Of a DNA stretch of 64,000 nt, positions 6,956 through 16,652 are shown in pieces; the stretch's first letter is position 1, and each line of letters begins with the position of its first letter. The stretch is taken from NCBI RefSeq assembly GCF_000519185.1, contig NZ_JAFA01000025.1, positions 58,522-122,521 of the forward strand. The letters are read 5' to 3'. The notes beneath the pieces were generated by a model that had not been told where the DNA came from, did no database searches, and worked only from the letters and a program-made list of their open reading frames with translations. Source of the DNA: Paraburkholderia nodosa DSM 21604 (GTDB lineage: Bacteria; Pseudomonadota; Gammaproteobacteria; Burkholderiales; Burkholderiaceae). Position numbers and translations under genes: made by a program.

Positions 6956-8374
6956 TTGACCCGTGACACCGCCATTCAAACCGCAGCCGCTCAATACGAT
7001 TCAGGCCGCTTCCTGAACGATCTGCGCCGCCGCGTGGCGTTTCGCACCGAGAGCCAGGAGCCGGAGAGCGCCGGCCGTTTGCGCAGCTATCTGGACGAGG
7101 AGCTCACGCCGCTCCTCACCCAATGGGGTTTCACCTGCCGGGTCGTCGAGAATCCCGCCAAAGGCGCGGGCCCGTTCCTGATTGCCCATCGCCACGAAGA
7201 CGATGCGCTGCCCACCGTGCTCAGCTACGGCCACGGCGACGTGGTGCGCGGCTACGACGCGCAGTGGCGCGCGGGCCTCACGCCGTGGGATGTGACCGTC
7301 GACGGCGAGCGCTGGTACGGCCGCGGCACCGCAGACAACAAAGGCCAGCACAGCATCAACCTCGCGGCACTCGAGGCCGTGCTCGACGCGCGCGGCGGCC
7401 GGCTCGGCTTCAACCTCAAGCTGCTGTTCGAAACAGGCGAGGAAGTCGGCTCGCCGGGCTTGCACGAACTGTGCATGCGGTTGCGCGACGAACTCACGGC
7501 CGACGTGCTGATCGCCTCCGACGGCCCGCGCCTCAGTGCGCACCGCCCGACGATCTTTCTCGGCTCGCGCGGCCTCGTCAATTTCAAGCTCGAACTCACG
7601 CTGCGCGAAGGCGGCCATCATTCGGGGAACTGGGGCGGCCTGCTGCGCAATCCGGGCGTCGTGCTCGCGAACGCGATCGCCTCGATGGTCGACGCGCACG
7701 GCAAGATCCTCGTAGAAGGCCTGCGGCCGCCGCCGATTCCAGAAGCCGTGCGCCGCGCGCTCGCCGATATTCGCGTGGGCGGCAATCCAGGCGAGCCCGA
7801 GGTCGATCGCGACTACGGCGAGCCGGGCCTCACGCCAACCGAGCGCGTGTTCGGCTGGAACAATCTGGAAGTGCTTGCGTTCCGCACGGGCAACCCCGAG
7901 AAACCCGTGAACGCGATTCCGCCGCACGCTATCGCCTACATGCAGATCCGCTTCGTCGTGGGCACGAACTGGCAGAACCTCGAACCGATCATGCGCGCGC
8001 ACCTCGACGCGCACGGCTTCGACATGATCGAGCTCGAAGTGGAACGCGGCGCGCCGGCCACTCGTGTCGATCCCGACAACGCCTGGGTGCAGTGGGCGCT
8101 GCGCTCGCTGCGCGAGACCACGGGAGCCGACCCCGTGCTGCTGCCGAACCTGGGCGGCACGCTGCCCAACGACGTATTCGCCGAGGTGCTCGGCATGCCC
8201 ACGCTCTGGGTGCCGCATTCGTATCCAGGCTGCTCGCAGCACGCGCCGAACGAGCACCTGCTCGGCCCGGTCGTGCGCGACGGGCTGCGCATCATGGCTG
8301 GCCTCTTCTGGGACCTCGGCGCAAGAGAGGCCGGCGCGTCCAATCCCGCACCGCATCCGACAACGCTTGCATGA
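6956..8374 (+). CDS. M20 family metallopeptidase / amidohydrolase (ArgE/DapE-like)
   Basis: 472 residues from a TTG at 6956 with a strong ribosome site (GAGGGAGA); no ATG or GTG fits better. Di-zinc M20 motifs are complete: 'YGHGDVV' (His-x-Asp), 'GRGTADNKGQ' (bridging Asp), 'FETGEEVGS' (catalytic Glu pair), 'ASDGPR' (Asp), and a C-terminal 'HAPNEH' (His). The family hydrolyses N-acyl amino acids or dipeptides. It leads an operon with an MHS permease (10 nt gap) and a serine hydrolase, divergent from a LysR regulator, suggesting uptake and hydrolysis of one amide or peptide-like nutrient. The substrate is unknown. Confidence 0.87.
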   Translation: MTRDTAIQTAAAQYDSGRFLNDLRRRVAFRTESQEPESAGRLRSYLDEELTPLLTQWGFTCRVVENPAKGAGPFLIAHRHEDDALPTVLSYGHGDVVRGYDAQWRAGLTPWDVTVDGERWYGRGTADNKGQHSINLAALEAVLDARGGRLGFNLKLLFETGEEVGSPGLHELCMRLRDELTADVLIASDGPRLSAHRPTIFLGSRGLVNFKLELTLREGGHHSGNWGGLLRNPGVVLANAIASMVDAHGKILVEGLRPPPIPEAVRRALADIRVGGNPGEPEVDRDYGEPGLTPTERVFGWNNLEVLAFRTGNPEKPVNAIPPHAIAYMQIRFVVGTNWQNLEPIMRAHLDAHGFDMIELEVERGAPATRVDPDNAWVQWALRSLRETTGADPVLLPNLGGTLPNDVFAEVLGMPTLWVPHSYPGCSQHAPNEHLLGPVVRDGLRIMAGLFWDLGAREAGASNPAPHPTTLA

Positions 8375-8384
8375 GGACGTCCCA

Positions 8385-9695
8385 ATGAGCATCGATTCCC
8401 TACCCGCGCATCACGGCAGCGAGCCCTGGTCAGAGCCCGCTCAAAGCACTTCAGGCAAGAACGTCAAACGGCTCATCCTCGCGACGTCGATAGGCAACGC
8501 GCTCGAGTTCTACGATCTGCTGGCGTACGGCTACTTCGCCTCGACGCTCTCCAAGCTCTTCTTCCCCGTTCACAACGCAACGATGTCGCTGCTGCTCACG
8601 CTCGGCACGTTCGCGCTTTCGTACCTCGCGCGGCCGGTCGGCGCGCTCGTACTCGGCTCATACAGCGACCGCAAGGGCCGCAAGGCGTCGCTCACGCTCT
8701 CGATTGCGATGATGACGATCGGCACCGGCATGGTCGCGCTGATGCCCACCTACGCGACCATCGGCATACTCGCGCCCATCGGCATTTTTGCCTCGCGTCT
8801 TCTGCAGGGCTTTTCGGCGGGCGGCGAGTTCGGCAGTTCCACCGCCTTCCTGATCGAGCATGCGCCGCAGCGCAGCGGTTTCATGTCGAGCTGGCAGTTC
8901 TCGAGCCAGGGCGCGAGCACGCTGCTCGTCTCCTTGTTCGGTGCAGTGCTGACGGGCATGCTCACGCAGCCGCAGCTCGAAGGCTGGGGCTGGCGCATTC
9001 CATTCCTGTTCGGTGTGCTGATTGGTCCCGTGGGTCTTTATATCCGCAGACGCGTGGACGAAACGCCCGAATTCGAGCGCATCGAAAAAGCCGAGTCGCC
9101 CGTGCGCGAACTGTTTGCCACGCAGAAGGCGCGCGTGATCGCATCGATCGGCGTGCTGATCCTGACCACGTCGGCCCAATACGTGCTGCTCTACATGCCG
9201 ACTTATGCGGCGCGGCAGCTCGGCCTCGCACCTTCGTCGGGTTTCATCGCCACGCTCGTGGCCGGCCTGATCGCCATCGTGCTCACGCCGATCGTGGGCC
9301 ACTGGTCGGACAAGGTGGGCCGCACGCGCATCATGTTCGTGGCGGGCGTGCTGTTCCTGCTCACCGTCTATCCCGCGTTCATGTTCGTCAACACCCATCC
9401 TTCGCTGCCCTCGCTACTGGCCGCCGTGGTCTGGATCGCTGTGCTGAAGGTCACCTATTTCGCCTCGATTCCGGCGCTCATGGCCAGCTTCTTCCCCACG
9501 CGCACGCGCACCACGGGCATGGCGCTCGCCTATAACGTCGGCACGACCGTATTCGGCGGCTTCACGCCGCTGGCCGTGGCCTCGATCATTGCGGCGACGG
9601 GCAACAATCTCGCGCCGGGGCTCTGGCTGATGTTCGCGGCCGTGTTGAGCCTCGCTACGCTGATCTGGGCGAGCGTACGCCTCGGCGCCCGTTGA
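8385..9695 (+). CDS. MFS permease, metabolite:H+ symporter (MHS) family
   Basis: 436 residues, about 12 transmembrane helices. MHS hallmarks are the first helix 'SIGNALEFYDLLAYGYFAS', the loop motif 'GSYSDRKGRKASL', 'GEFGSSTAFL', and the second-half motif 'GHWSDKVGRT'. The family (KgtP, ProP, ShiA) imports organic acids or zwitterions with protons. ATG 8385 has GAGGA just upstream. It is sandwiched between an M20 peptidase and a beta-lactamase-fold hydrolase, so it likely imports their substrate. Confidence 0.87.
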   Translation: MSIDSLPAHHGSEPWSEPAQSTSGKNVKRLILATSIGNALEFYDLLAYGYFASTLSKLFFPVHNATMSLLLTLGTFALSYLARPVGALVLGSYSDRKGRKASLTLSIAMMTIGTGMVALMPTYATIGILAPIGIFASRLLQGFSAGGEFGSSTAFLIEHAPQRSGFMSSWQFSSQGASTLLVSLFGAVLTGMLTQPQLEGWGWRIPFLFGVLIGPVGLYIRRRVDETPEFERIEKAESPVRELFATQKARVIASIGVLILTTSAQYVLLYMPTYAARQLGLAPSSGFIATLVAGLIAIVLTPIVGHWSDKVGRTRIMFVAGVLFLLTVYPAFMFVNTHPSLPSLLAAVVWIAVLKVTYFASIPALMASFFPTRTRTTGMALAYNVGTTVFGGFTPLAVASIIAATGNNLAPGLWLMFAAVLSLATLIWASVRLGAR

Positions 9696-9735
9696 AACGG
9701 CGCCGTACAGGGACACCAACAGGAAACACGCACGT

Positions 9736-10830
9736 ATGCAACACGATTTGCCGCAGGAAGTTCAGGACGCCATTCAGTTTTCCGTCGATCACGAATCGGC
9801 ATGGGACCGTAACGCCGACGGCAACTTCGGCGTGCACGTGAACGACCCGCCGCCGTGGAACCGCTTGCTGGGCCCCATTCACGATCGCGGCCCGGTGTCC
9901 GGCGCCGTCGCCGTGAACGGACGCCCGCTCGCCCAATGGGGCGCGCCCGACCGGCCCGATCTGACCTTCAGCATCGCGAAGACGTATCTGGCGCTGCTCG
10001 CGGGCGTGGCGCACGACCGCGGCCTGCTGCCCGATCCTGACGAGCCCGTCCACGTGCGCGTGCCCGGCATCGGCTTCGACGACGACCACAATGCGCGGGT
10101 CACGTGGACGCATCTGCTGCAACAGACGAGCGAATGGCAAGGCAAGTGCTTCGGCCTTTCCGATCAGGCCGATCACTATCGCGCCGTCACGTTCGGCGAG
10201 CCGCCCGACGGGAAAAAGGGCGACTTGCGCCCGTTGCGTGCGCCCGGCATGTATTGGGAATACAACGACGTGCGCATCAACCAGCTTTCGTTCGCGCTCC
10301 TGCGTCTGTTCGGTCGTTCGTTACCCGAAGTATTTCGCGAGACGATCATGAGGCCCGTTGGCGCGAGCGAGAACTGGCAATGGGTCGGTTACGACGACGC
10401 GTGGATCGACCAGGGCGGCAGACGCGTGCAGTCGGTGCCGGGCGGCTCGCATTGGGGCGGCGGCATGTCGGTGAGCGCAAACGACCAGTTGAAGGTCGCG
10501 CAAATGCTGCTCGACGATGGCGTAGCTTCGGGTCACCGAGTGCTGTCGAGCGAATGGATCGCGCGCATGCGCACGCCCTGCCCGCTCGCGCCGTTCTACG
10601 GCTCGCTGGTCTGGCTCAACACTGGGCGGCGCATGTTTCCGGGCGTGCCCGAGTCGAGCTGGTTTGGCGTTGGCGCGGGCAGTTCGTTCATGTGGATCGA
10701 GCCCGAGCGCAAGATCGCGTTGATCGTGCGCTGGCTCGATTCGCAATTCGCCGATGCGTTCTTCGGCAAGATGCTGCACGCCGTGGATGCCGTGTGCGCA
10801 CGCCAGGGCACGAGCACGCTGGCGACCTAG
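9736..10830 (+). CDS. Serine hydrolase, beta-lactamase/esterase (class C) fold
   Basis: 364 residues with no signal peptide, so cytoplasmic. 'FSIAKTYLALL' supplies the SxxK nucleophile motif (Ser79, Lys82), and 'EYNDVRIN' around Tyr176 matches the catalytic Tyr region of class C beta-lactamase-like esterases; 'GGSHWGGGMSVSANDQLKVA' is the typical downstream segment. Family members are esterases, amidases and D-aminopeptidases as well as lactamases; a cytoplasmic member in a transport operon is more likely a catabolic ester or amide hydrolase than a resistance gene. Its stop overlaps the convergent FAD/Fe-S dehydrogenase stop by 4 nt. Confidence 0.83.
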   Translation: MQHDLPQEVQDAIQFSVDHESAWDRNADGNFGVHVNDPPPWNRLLGPIHDRGPVSGAVAVNGRPLAQWGAPDRPDLTFSIAKTYLALLAGVAHDRGLLPDPDEPVHVRVPGIGFDDDHNARVTWTHLLQQTSEWQGKCFGLSDQADHYRAVTFGEPPDGKKGDLRPLRAPGMYWEYNDVRINQLSFALLRLFGRSLPEVFRETIMRPVGASENWQWVGYDDAWIDQGGRRVQSVPGGSHWGGGMSVSANDQLKVAQMLLDDGVASGHRVLSSEWIARMRTPCPLAPFYGSLVWLNTGRRMFPGVPESSWFGVGAGSSFMWIEPERKIALIVRWLDSQFADAFFGKMLHAVDAVCARQGTSTLAT

Positions 10831-13800
10831 CGCGTCGCCATGTCCAGCACCCGCGCCACGTGCAGCGCCGTGGCGTTTGCGCCGTCGTGGATCTGGTGGC
10901 GGCAACTCGTGCCGTCCGCCACGACGAGATCGGCGCGATCCGCCTTGCGCACGGCGGGCAACAGCGCAAGCTCGGCCATCGCCATAGAGGCTTCGTAGTG
11001 CTCCGCTTCGTAGCCGAAGCTGCCCGCCATCCCGCAGCATGACGATTCGATCGGCTTCACCTCGAGGCCCGGAATCCAGCCCAGCACCGTGAGCACGGGC
11101 CGGAAGGCGTCGAACGCTTTCTGGTGGCAGTGGCCGTGCACCCACGCGCGCGGCGCGTCGAGTTCGTGCAAGGCCAGGTCGAAGCGGCCCGCGCTTTTCT
11201 CGCGCACGAGGAATTCCTCGAACAGGAACGCCGCGGCAGACAGCTCGCGCGCTTCGTCGCCGTAGCCGTATTGCAGGAATTCGTCACGCATCGAGAGCAG
11301 GCACGAAGGTTCGAGCCCGACGATCGACACGCCGCGCGCCACGAACGGCATGAGCGTATCGAGCAGGCGCCGCGCCTCGCGCTTCGCCTCGTCCACCAGT
11401 CCGGCTGCGAGGAACGTGCGACCACAGCATAGCGGGCGCTCTTCGCCGCGCACGTTGAAGTGCACGAAATAGCCGGCCGCTTCGAGCACGCGCTGCGCGG
11501 CGCGGGCGTTTTCAGGCTCGAAGTTGTCGTTGAAGGTGTCGACGAACAGCACCACTTCTTTCGTTGCCGCGGCTGCGTCCCGCTTTGCGGCCGCAACCTC
11601 TGCGAGGAACGAAGGCCGAAACTGCGGCAACGAGCGTTGCGGCGCGATGCCCAGCACGCGCTTCGCCCACGCGGAGACCACGGGGATGCGCTCGCCCGCC
11701 GCCGCCAGGCCGCCGGCTTGCGCCGCGCGACGCGCATAGCGCGGCAAAAACGCAATCATCTTCTCGCGCAGCTTCAGGCCGTGCTTCGTGTTCCAGGCCG
11801 CGCGCGCCTCGATCTTCAGCTTCGCCATGTCCACGCCGGTCGGACAGTCACGCTTGCAGCCCTTGCACGAGACGCACAGGTCGAGCGTGTCCTTGACGTC
11901 GTCGCTCGCGAGTCCGTCCTCGCCCAGCTGCCCCGAAATCGCGAGCCGCAACGTATTCGCGCGGCCACGCGTCACGTGCTTCTCGTCTTTCGTCACGCGG
12001 TAGCTCGGGCACATCGTGCCCGCGTCGAACTTGCGGCAGTGGCCGTTGTTGTTGCACATCTCCACGGCTTTCGCGAGGCCGCCAGTCAGGTCGTCGCCGC
12101 TGCCGGGCGGCGTTTCCACACCCGTTAGCGGATCGCGGCCCACGTCCCACGCCGACCAGTCGAGCATCGGTCGCATCTGGCGCTCGCGATAGCCCGGCGC
12201 GAAGCGGAACAGCTTCGCGTCGTCCATCTTCGGCGGCCGCACGATCTTGTCGGGATTGAAGCGGTTCTCGGGGTCGAACAGCTGCTTGATTTCCGAGAAT
12301 GCGGCGTTGATCTTCGGTCCGTACTGCCAGGCAATCCATTCGCCGCGGCACAGACCGTCGCCATGCTCGCCCGAAAACGCGCCCTTGTACTCGCGCACCA
12401 GTTCCGCTGCCTGTTCCCCTATCGCGCGCATTTTCGCCGCGCCGTCGCGGCGCATGTCGAGTATCGGCCGCACATGCAGCGTGCCGACGCTCGCGTGCGC
12501 GTACCACGTGCCTTCGGTGCCATGCTGATGGAAGATGTCGGTCAGGCGGCTCGTATACTCCGCGAGATGTTCGAGCGGCACGGCGCAGTCCTCGATGAAC
12601 GAGACGGGCTTGCCGTCGCCCTTCATGCTCATCATGATGTTCAGGCCCGCCTTGCGCACTTCCCACAGCGCCTTTTGCTCATTCGCATCGGTCATTTTCA
12701 TGACCGAGTCCGCAAGGCCGAGGTCGCCCATCAGCTCGACCAGTTCATCGAGGCGGCGCACCTGGGCGTCACGCTCGTCGCCCGCGAATTCGACCAGCAG
12801 GATCGCATCGGGTCTGCCCACCAGCGCCTTCTCGATCACCGGCTTGAAGCCCGGGTTGCCGAGCGCAAGCTCGATCATCGTGCGATCGACCAGCTCGACC
12901 GCCGTCGGCTTGAGCTTGACGATGTGCTGCGCCGAGTCCATCGCCTGCCGGAAGGTGGGAAAGCTCACCACGCCCAGCGTTTTGTGCGCGGGCAGCGGCG
13001 CGAGCTTCAGCGTGATCTGCCGGCTGAACGCGAGCGTGCCTTCGGAGCCCACGAGCAGGTGCGCGAGATTCGCCACGCCGTCGTCGGTATAGGCGAGCGG
13101 GTTCTGGCAATCGAACAGGTCGATGTTGTAGCCGGCCACGCGGCGCAGCACCTTCGGCATGCGTTCGGCGATCTCGCCGCGCTCGCGCGTGGCGATGCGC
13201 TGCACGCCTTCGAGCAGCGCCGCGAGCCGCGCGCCTTCGTGCGGCAGGTTCAGCGACTGGAAGCGCGCTTCGCTGCCGTCGGCCAGAATCGCGTCGATGC
13301 CGAGCACGTTGTGCACCATGTTGCCGTATTCGATCGAACGCGAGCCGCACGAGTTGTTGCCAGCCATGCCGCCGATCGTGCACTGCGCGGCCGTCGACAC
13401 ATCCACGGGAAACCACAATCCGTGCGGCTTGAGCCATGCGTTCAGATGATCGAGCACGACGCCCGGCTCGACCGTCACCGTGCGCGCAGCGGCGTCGAAA
13501 TCGACGATATTGTTGAGCCACTTCGACGTGTCGATCACGAGCGCTTCGCCCACCGTCTGCCCGCACTGGCTCGTACCCGCGCCGCGCGCCAGCACGGGGG
13601 CATGCGCGAGGCGCGCCACTTCCAGCGCGGCGCGCAAATCGTCCTGATCGCGCGGCACGACCACGCCGATGGGCATGATCTGATAGATCGAGGCGTCGGT
13701 CGCGTAACGGCCGCGGCTCGCGGCGTCGAAAAACACGTCGCCGCGCAGGGCTTCACGCAGGCGCCGCGCGAGCGGCGAGCCGTGGCCCGCGCTCGAGGGA

Positions 13801-13850
13801 ACAAGATGAACTGGCTTGACCAGCATGCCCGAGGTGCGTGCGCCTTCCAT
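10827..13850 (-). CDS. FAD-linked oxidase plus Fe-S/CCG fusion, YdiJ-like D-2-hydroxy-acid dehydrogenase
   Basis: This 1007-residue fusion matches the E. coli YdiJ architecture, a flavin and iron-sulfur D-2-hydroxyacid (D-2-hydroxyglutarate-type) dehydrogenase. In order: an FAD-binding domain ('PVLARGAGTSQCGQTVG', 'GGMAGNNSCGSRSIEYG'), a FAD-oxidase C-terminal domain with 'SGEHGDGLCRGEW', a ferredoxin-like region ('CVSCKGCKRDCPTGVDMAK'), and two CCG half-domains ('LCCGRTF', 'SSCCGMAGSFGYE'). AAGGAG precedes ATG 13850. It follows an MFS permease by 6 nt in one operon under the GntR/aminotransferase locus, so the natural substrate may be another 2-hydroxy acid. Confidence 0.88.
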   Translation of the reverse strand: MEGARTSGMLVKPVHLVPSSAGHGSPLARRLREALRGDVFFDAASRGRYATDASIYQIMPIGVVVPRDQDDLRAALEVARLAHAPVLARGAGTSQCGQTVGEALVIDTSKWLNNIVDFDAAARTVTVEPGVVLDHLNAWLKPHGLWFPVDVSTAAQCTIGGMAGNNSCGSRSIEYGNMVHNVLGIDAILADGSEARFQSLNLPHEGARLAALLEGVQRIATRERGEIAERMPKVLRRVAGYNIDLFDCQNPLAYTDDGVANLAHLLVGSEGTLAFSRQITLKLAPLPAHKTLGVVSFPTFRQAMDSAQHIVKLKPTAVELVDRTMIELALGNPGFKPVIEKALVGRPDAILLVEFAGDERDAQVRRLDELVELMGDLGLADSVMKMTDANEQKALWEVRKAGLNIMMSMKGDGKPVSFIEDCAVPLEHLAEYTSRLTDIFHQHGTEGTWYAHASVGTLHVRPILDMRRDGAAKMRAIGEQAAELVREYKGAFSGEHGDGLCRGEWIAWQYGPKINAAFSEIKQLFDPENRFNPDKIVRPPKMDDAKLFRFAPGYRERQMRPMLDWSAWDVGRDPLTGVETPPGSGDDLTGGLAKAVEMCNNNGHCRKFDAGTMCPSYRVTKDEKHVTRGRANTLRLAISGQLGEDGLASDDVKDTLDLCVSCKGCKRDCPTGVDMAKLKIEARAAWNTKHGLKLREKMIAFLPRYARRAAQAGGLAAAGERIPVVSAWAKRVLGIAPQRSLPQFRPSFLAEVAAAKRDAAAATKEVVLFVDTFNDNFEPENARAAQRVLEAAGYFVHFNVRGEERPLCCGRTFLAAGLVDEAKREARRLLDTLMPFVARGVSIVGLEPSCLLSMRDEFLQYGYGDEARELSAAAFLFEEFLVREKSAGRFDLALHELDAPRAWVHGHCHQKAFDAFRPVLTVLGWIPGLEVKPIESSCCGMAGSFGYEAEHYEASMAMAELALLPAVRKADRADLVVADGTSCRHQIHDGANATALHVARVLDMATR

Positions 13851-13856
13851 CGCCGT

Positions 13857-15143
13857 TCACACTCCTTGATGAGAACCTGCGGGTTCGTCAGCCTTCTTGC
13901 CCAGCTCGAAGCGGCTGTCCGGCTGCATGCGGAACGCGAGAATCACGCCACACCCCATCAGTATCATGCTGCCCACGAACGGCAGGTCCCAGTTGCCGAA
14001 GCGGTCGATCAGAAAGCCGCCCACCACGGGCGAGATGATCGCGGCCAGCGCCGAGCCCGTGTTCATCATGCCGCTCGCCGTGCCCGAGAACTCCGGGGCG
14101 ATATCCATGGGAATCGCCCACATCGGCCCGATCGTCATTTCGGCGAAGAAGAAACCCGCCGCGAGGCAGGCCATGGAAATGACGGGATCGTGCACGAACA
14201 TCAGCGGCACGAGCACGATCAGCGTGATCAGCATGCACACGGAGACCATCCAGCTGCGCGCGCGCTTGAGGTTGCCCGTGCGCTGAAAGAGCCAGTCGGT
14301 CACGAGGCCGCCGAGCGTGTCGCCCACCACGCCCGCAAGGAACACCACGGAGGCGAAGATCGCCGACTTGCCCAACTGGAGGTGATAGTTGTGCAGGAAG
14401 TATTGCGGAATCCAGCTAAGGAAAAGCCACAGCGTCCAGCCGTAGCAGAAGTAGACGATCGTCACCGGAAGCATGCGCCTGAAGAGCGCCATCCACGGCA
14501 GGCCTGTCACGCGCGGCTTGGGCGGCGGCAGGATCGCGAGTTCGGCCTCGGTGATGCGCGGGTGATCCTTCGGGTGTTCGGTGAACGTGAACGCCCACAC
14601 CACCACCCACAGCAAGCTGAGCGCGCCGCAAACATAGAACGATTCGCGCCAGCCGTAGCGCGCCATCACCAGCACGACCACCGCGGGCGCCACCGCATTG
14701 CCGATGCGCGACGCGGAGTGCGTGATGCCCTGCGCGAAGCCGCGCCGCTCTTTGGCGACCCAGCGCGACATGGCCGAGGTCGAGGCGGGAAACGTCGCGC
14801 CCTCGCCGAAGCCGAGCAAGAGGCGCGCGGCGAGCAGCGTGACCAGGCCGCCCGCCATGCCCGTGAGAATCGTCGCCACACCCCACAACGCGCCGCAGAA
14901 AAGCAGCGTGCGGCGCGCGCCGAAGCGGTCGCTCACCCAGCCGCCGATGATCTGAAACAGCAGATACGGATACGCAAACGCCGAGAAGACCAGCCCCACC
15001 TCGGTATGCGATAGCTGGAACTCCTTGCCGAAGCCCGCCGCCGCCGTGCTCACGTTCACCCGGTCGAGGTAGGTGATGAAGTACATGACGCAGAGCATGA
15101 TCAGCACGATGCTGCTCGCGCTCCTCAATCGATACCGTTTCAT
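13857..15143 (-). CDS. MFS permease, anion:cation symporter (ACS) family
   Basis: 428 residues, about 12 helices. The start 'CVMYFITYLDRVNVSTAA' and the loop 'GGWVSDRFGARRTL' are typical of ACS transporters, which import organic anions such as hexuronates, glucarate, phthalate or tartrate. GGAGAC precedes ATG 15143. It lies 6 nt upstream of the YdiJ-like dehydrogenase and follows the class V aminotransferase, so it is probably the importer of the hydroxy acid oxidised by this module. Confidence 0.86.
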   Translation of the reverse strand: MKRYRLRSASSIVLIMLCVMYFITYLDRVNVSTAAAGFGKEFQLSHTEVGLVFSAFAYPYLLFQIIGGWVSDRFGARRTLLFCGALWGVATILTGMAGGLVTLLAARLLLGFGEGATFPASTSAMSRWVAKERRGFAQGITHSASRIGNAVAPAVVVLVMARYGWRESFYVCGALSLLWVVVWAFTFTEHPKDHPRITEAELAILPPPKPRVTGLPWMALFRRMLPVTIVYFCYGWTLWLFLSWIPQYFLHNYHLQLGKSAIFASVVFLAGVVGDTLGGLVTDWLFQRTGNLKRARSWMVSVCMLITLIVLVPLMFVHDPVISMACLAAGFFFAEMTIGPMWAIPMDIAPEFSGTASGMMNTGSALAAIISPVVGGFLIDRFGNWDLPFVGSMILMGCGVILAFRMQPDSRFELGKKADEPAGSHQGV

Positions 15144-15278
15144 CGTCTGTCTCCGTTGCTGGTTCTATCGGCCGCATCGCCCTTCTCGAAGTGGCGTCCG
15201 GCATGGGAACGTCCTGGCATCACCTGGAATCGGCCTGGATGCCGCGCCCCGTGCGCGGCATGGGCAAACGAGCCTGTT

Positions 15279-16496
15279 TCAGGCGGCTTTCAGCGACACC
15301 ACGTTGGGTTGTGCCGCGAGATATTCCATCGCGGCGGGCAAGCCGCTGTCCTTCAAGGGCACGCCCGCCACGCGCAGGCCCATCTCGCAGCCGGCCAATG
15401 CCGCCAGCAGCGTGAGATCGTTGCAGTCGCCCAGATGCCCGATGCGGAACATGCGCCCCTTGACCTTGCCGAGGCCCGTGCCGAGCGAAAGATCGAAGCG
15501 CTCGTAGATGATCTTGCGCACCGCGTCCGCATCCACGCCTTCGGGCACCATCACGCCCGTGAGCACGGGACTGTAGACGGCGGGATCGGCGCACTGGATC
15601 TCGAGGCCCCATGCGCGCACCGCACGCCGGCACGCCTCGCCTAGCCGCTGATGCCGCGCGAACACGTTGTCGAGCCCTTCGTCCTGCAGCATGTCGAGCG
15701 CTTCGGAAAGGCCGTAGAGCAGGTTCGTGTTGGGCGTGTACGGCCAGTACCCGCTCTTGTTCATCTCGATGATCTCAGCCCAGCCCCAGAAGCTGCGCGG
15801 CAGCTTGGCCTGCTCGCTCGCGGCCAGCGCCTTCGCCGAAACGGCGTTGAAGCTGATGCCCGGCGGCAGCATGAGACCCTTCTGCGAGCCGGAGACGGTC
15901 ACGTCTACGCCCCATTCGTCGTGGCGATAGTCAGCGCTGGCGAGACCGGAAATCGTGTCCACGAGCAGCAGCGCCGGGTGCCCCGCGGCGTCGATCGCGC
16001 GGCGCACCGCGGCGATGTCCGAGGTCACGCCGGTCGAGGTCTCGTTATGCACGACGCAGACCGCCTTGATGGCGTGCTGCGCGTCCTCGCGCAGTCGCTT
16101 TTCGATCATGTCGGCCTGCACGCCGCGCCGCCAGCCTTCAATGCCAGGCAGGCCGAGAAATTCCGGCTTCAGGCCAAGGCGCTCGGCCATCTGCTTCCAC
16201 AACGTCGCGAAATGGCCCGTTTCGTACATCAGTACCGTGTCGCCGGGGCTCAGCGTGTTGGTGAGCGCGGCTTCCCACGCGCCGGTGCCGGAGGCCGGGT
16301 AGATCACCACCGGCTGCTGCGTCTTGAAGATCTTCTTGATGCCTTCCAGCACCTTGAGCCCGAGCACGCCGAACTCGGGGCCGCGATGGTCGATGGTCGG
16401 ATAGCTCATCGCATGCAGGATGCGATCGGGCACCGGGCTCGGCCCGGGAATCTGCAGGAAGTGGCGACCAGCGGGATGGAAATCGAGCTTCAACAT
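15279..16496 (-). CDS. Class V PLP aminotransferase (serine/alanine-glyoxylate aminotransferase family)
   Basis: 405 residues. The N-terminal 'IPGPSPVPDRILHAMSYPTI' and 'YPASGTGAWEAA' are characteristic of the serine-glyoxylate/aspartate-glyoxylate aminotransferase group. 'VDTISGLAS' precedes the PLP-binding Lys206 in 'VSGSQKGLMLPPG'. These enzymes transfer an amino group to glyoxylate, giving glycine. AGGAG lies before ATG 16496. It is the first gene of an operon with an ACS permease and a YdiJ-like dehydrogenase, suggesting oxidation of a 2-hydroxy acid to an oxo acid followed by transamination. The exact amino donor is not determinable. Confidence 0.86.
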   Translation of the reverse strand: MLKLDFHPAGRHFLQIPGPSPVPDRILHAMSYPTIDHRGPEFGVLGLKVLEGIKKIFKTQQPVVIYPASGTGAWEAALTNTLSPGDTVLMYETGHFATLWKQMAERLGLKPEFLGLPGIEGWRRGVQADMIEKRLREDAQHAIKAVCVVHNETSTGVTSDIAAVRRAIDAAGHPALLLVDTISGLASADYRHDEWGVDVTVSGSQKGLMLPPGISFNAVSAKALAASEQAKLPRSFWGWAEIIEMNKSGYWPYTPNTNLLYGLSEALDMLQDEGLDNVFARHQRLGEACRRAVRAWGLEIQCADPAVYSPVLTGVMVPEGVDADAVRKIIYERFDLSLGTGLGKVKGRMFRIGHLGDCNDLTLLAALAGCEMGLRVAGVPLKDSGLPAAMEYLAAQPNVVSLKAA

Positions 16497-16509
16497 GCAA
16501 TCGCTCCTG

Positions 16510-16530
16510 TTTTGAATTTTGCATTCAAAA
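16510..16530. promoter_or_regulatory. GntR operator candidate upstream of the aminotransferase
   Basis: TTTTGAAT (16510-16517) and ATTCAAAA (16523-16530) form a perfect 8-bp inverted repeat. Overlapping it, TTTTGCATTCAAAA (16517-16530) differs by one base from the palindrome TTTTGCATGCAAAA at 16653-16666. It sits just upstream of the aminotransferase ribosome site. Confidence 0.7.
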
Positions 16531-16652
16531 AACTATAATCCAGTCGACTCATGTGCAGACAGACAATTCTGACGTGGTTTACCCCAATCACAGCTTGCTT
16601 CTTTGGGGTCCTGTCCTTGGGCTAAAATTCGCTGGAAATCGATGGAAATGCC

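Noticed and set aside
9736..10830. Resistance beta-lactamase
   Set aside because: It has the SxxK fold motif but no signal peptide and lies in a catabolic operon; a cytoplasmic esterase or amidase is more likely.
12363..15014. Long plus-strand frame opposite the YdiJ-like and ACS permease genes
   Set aside because: Composition is His/Arg-rich without motifs, while the minus strand carries intact family motifs throughout.
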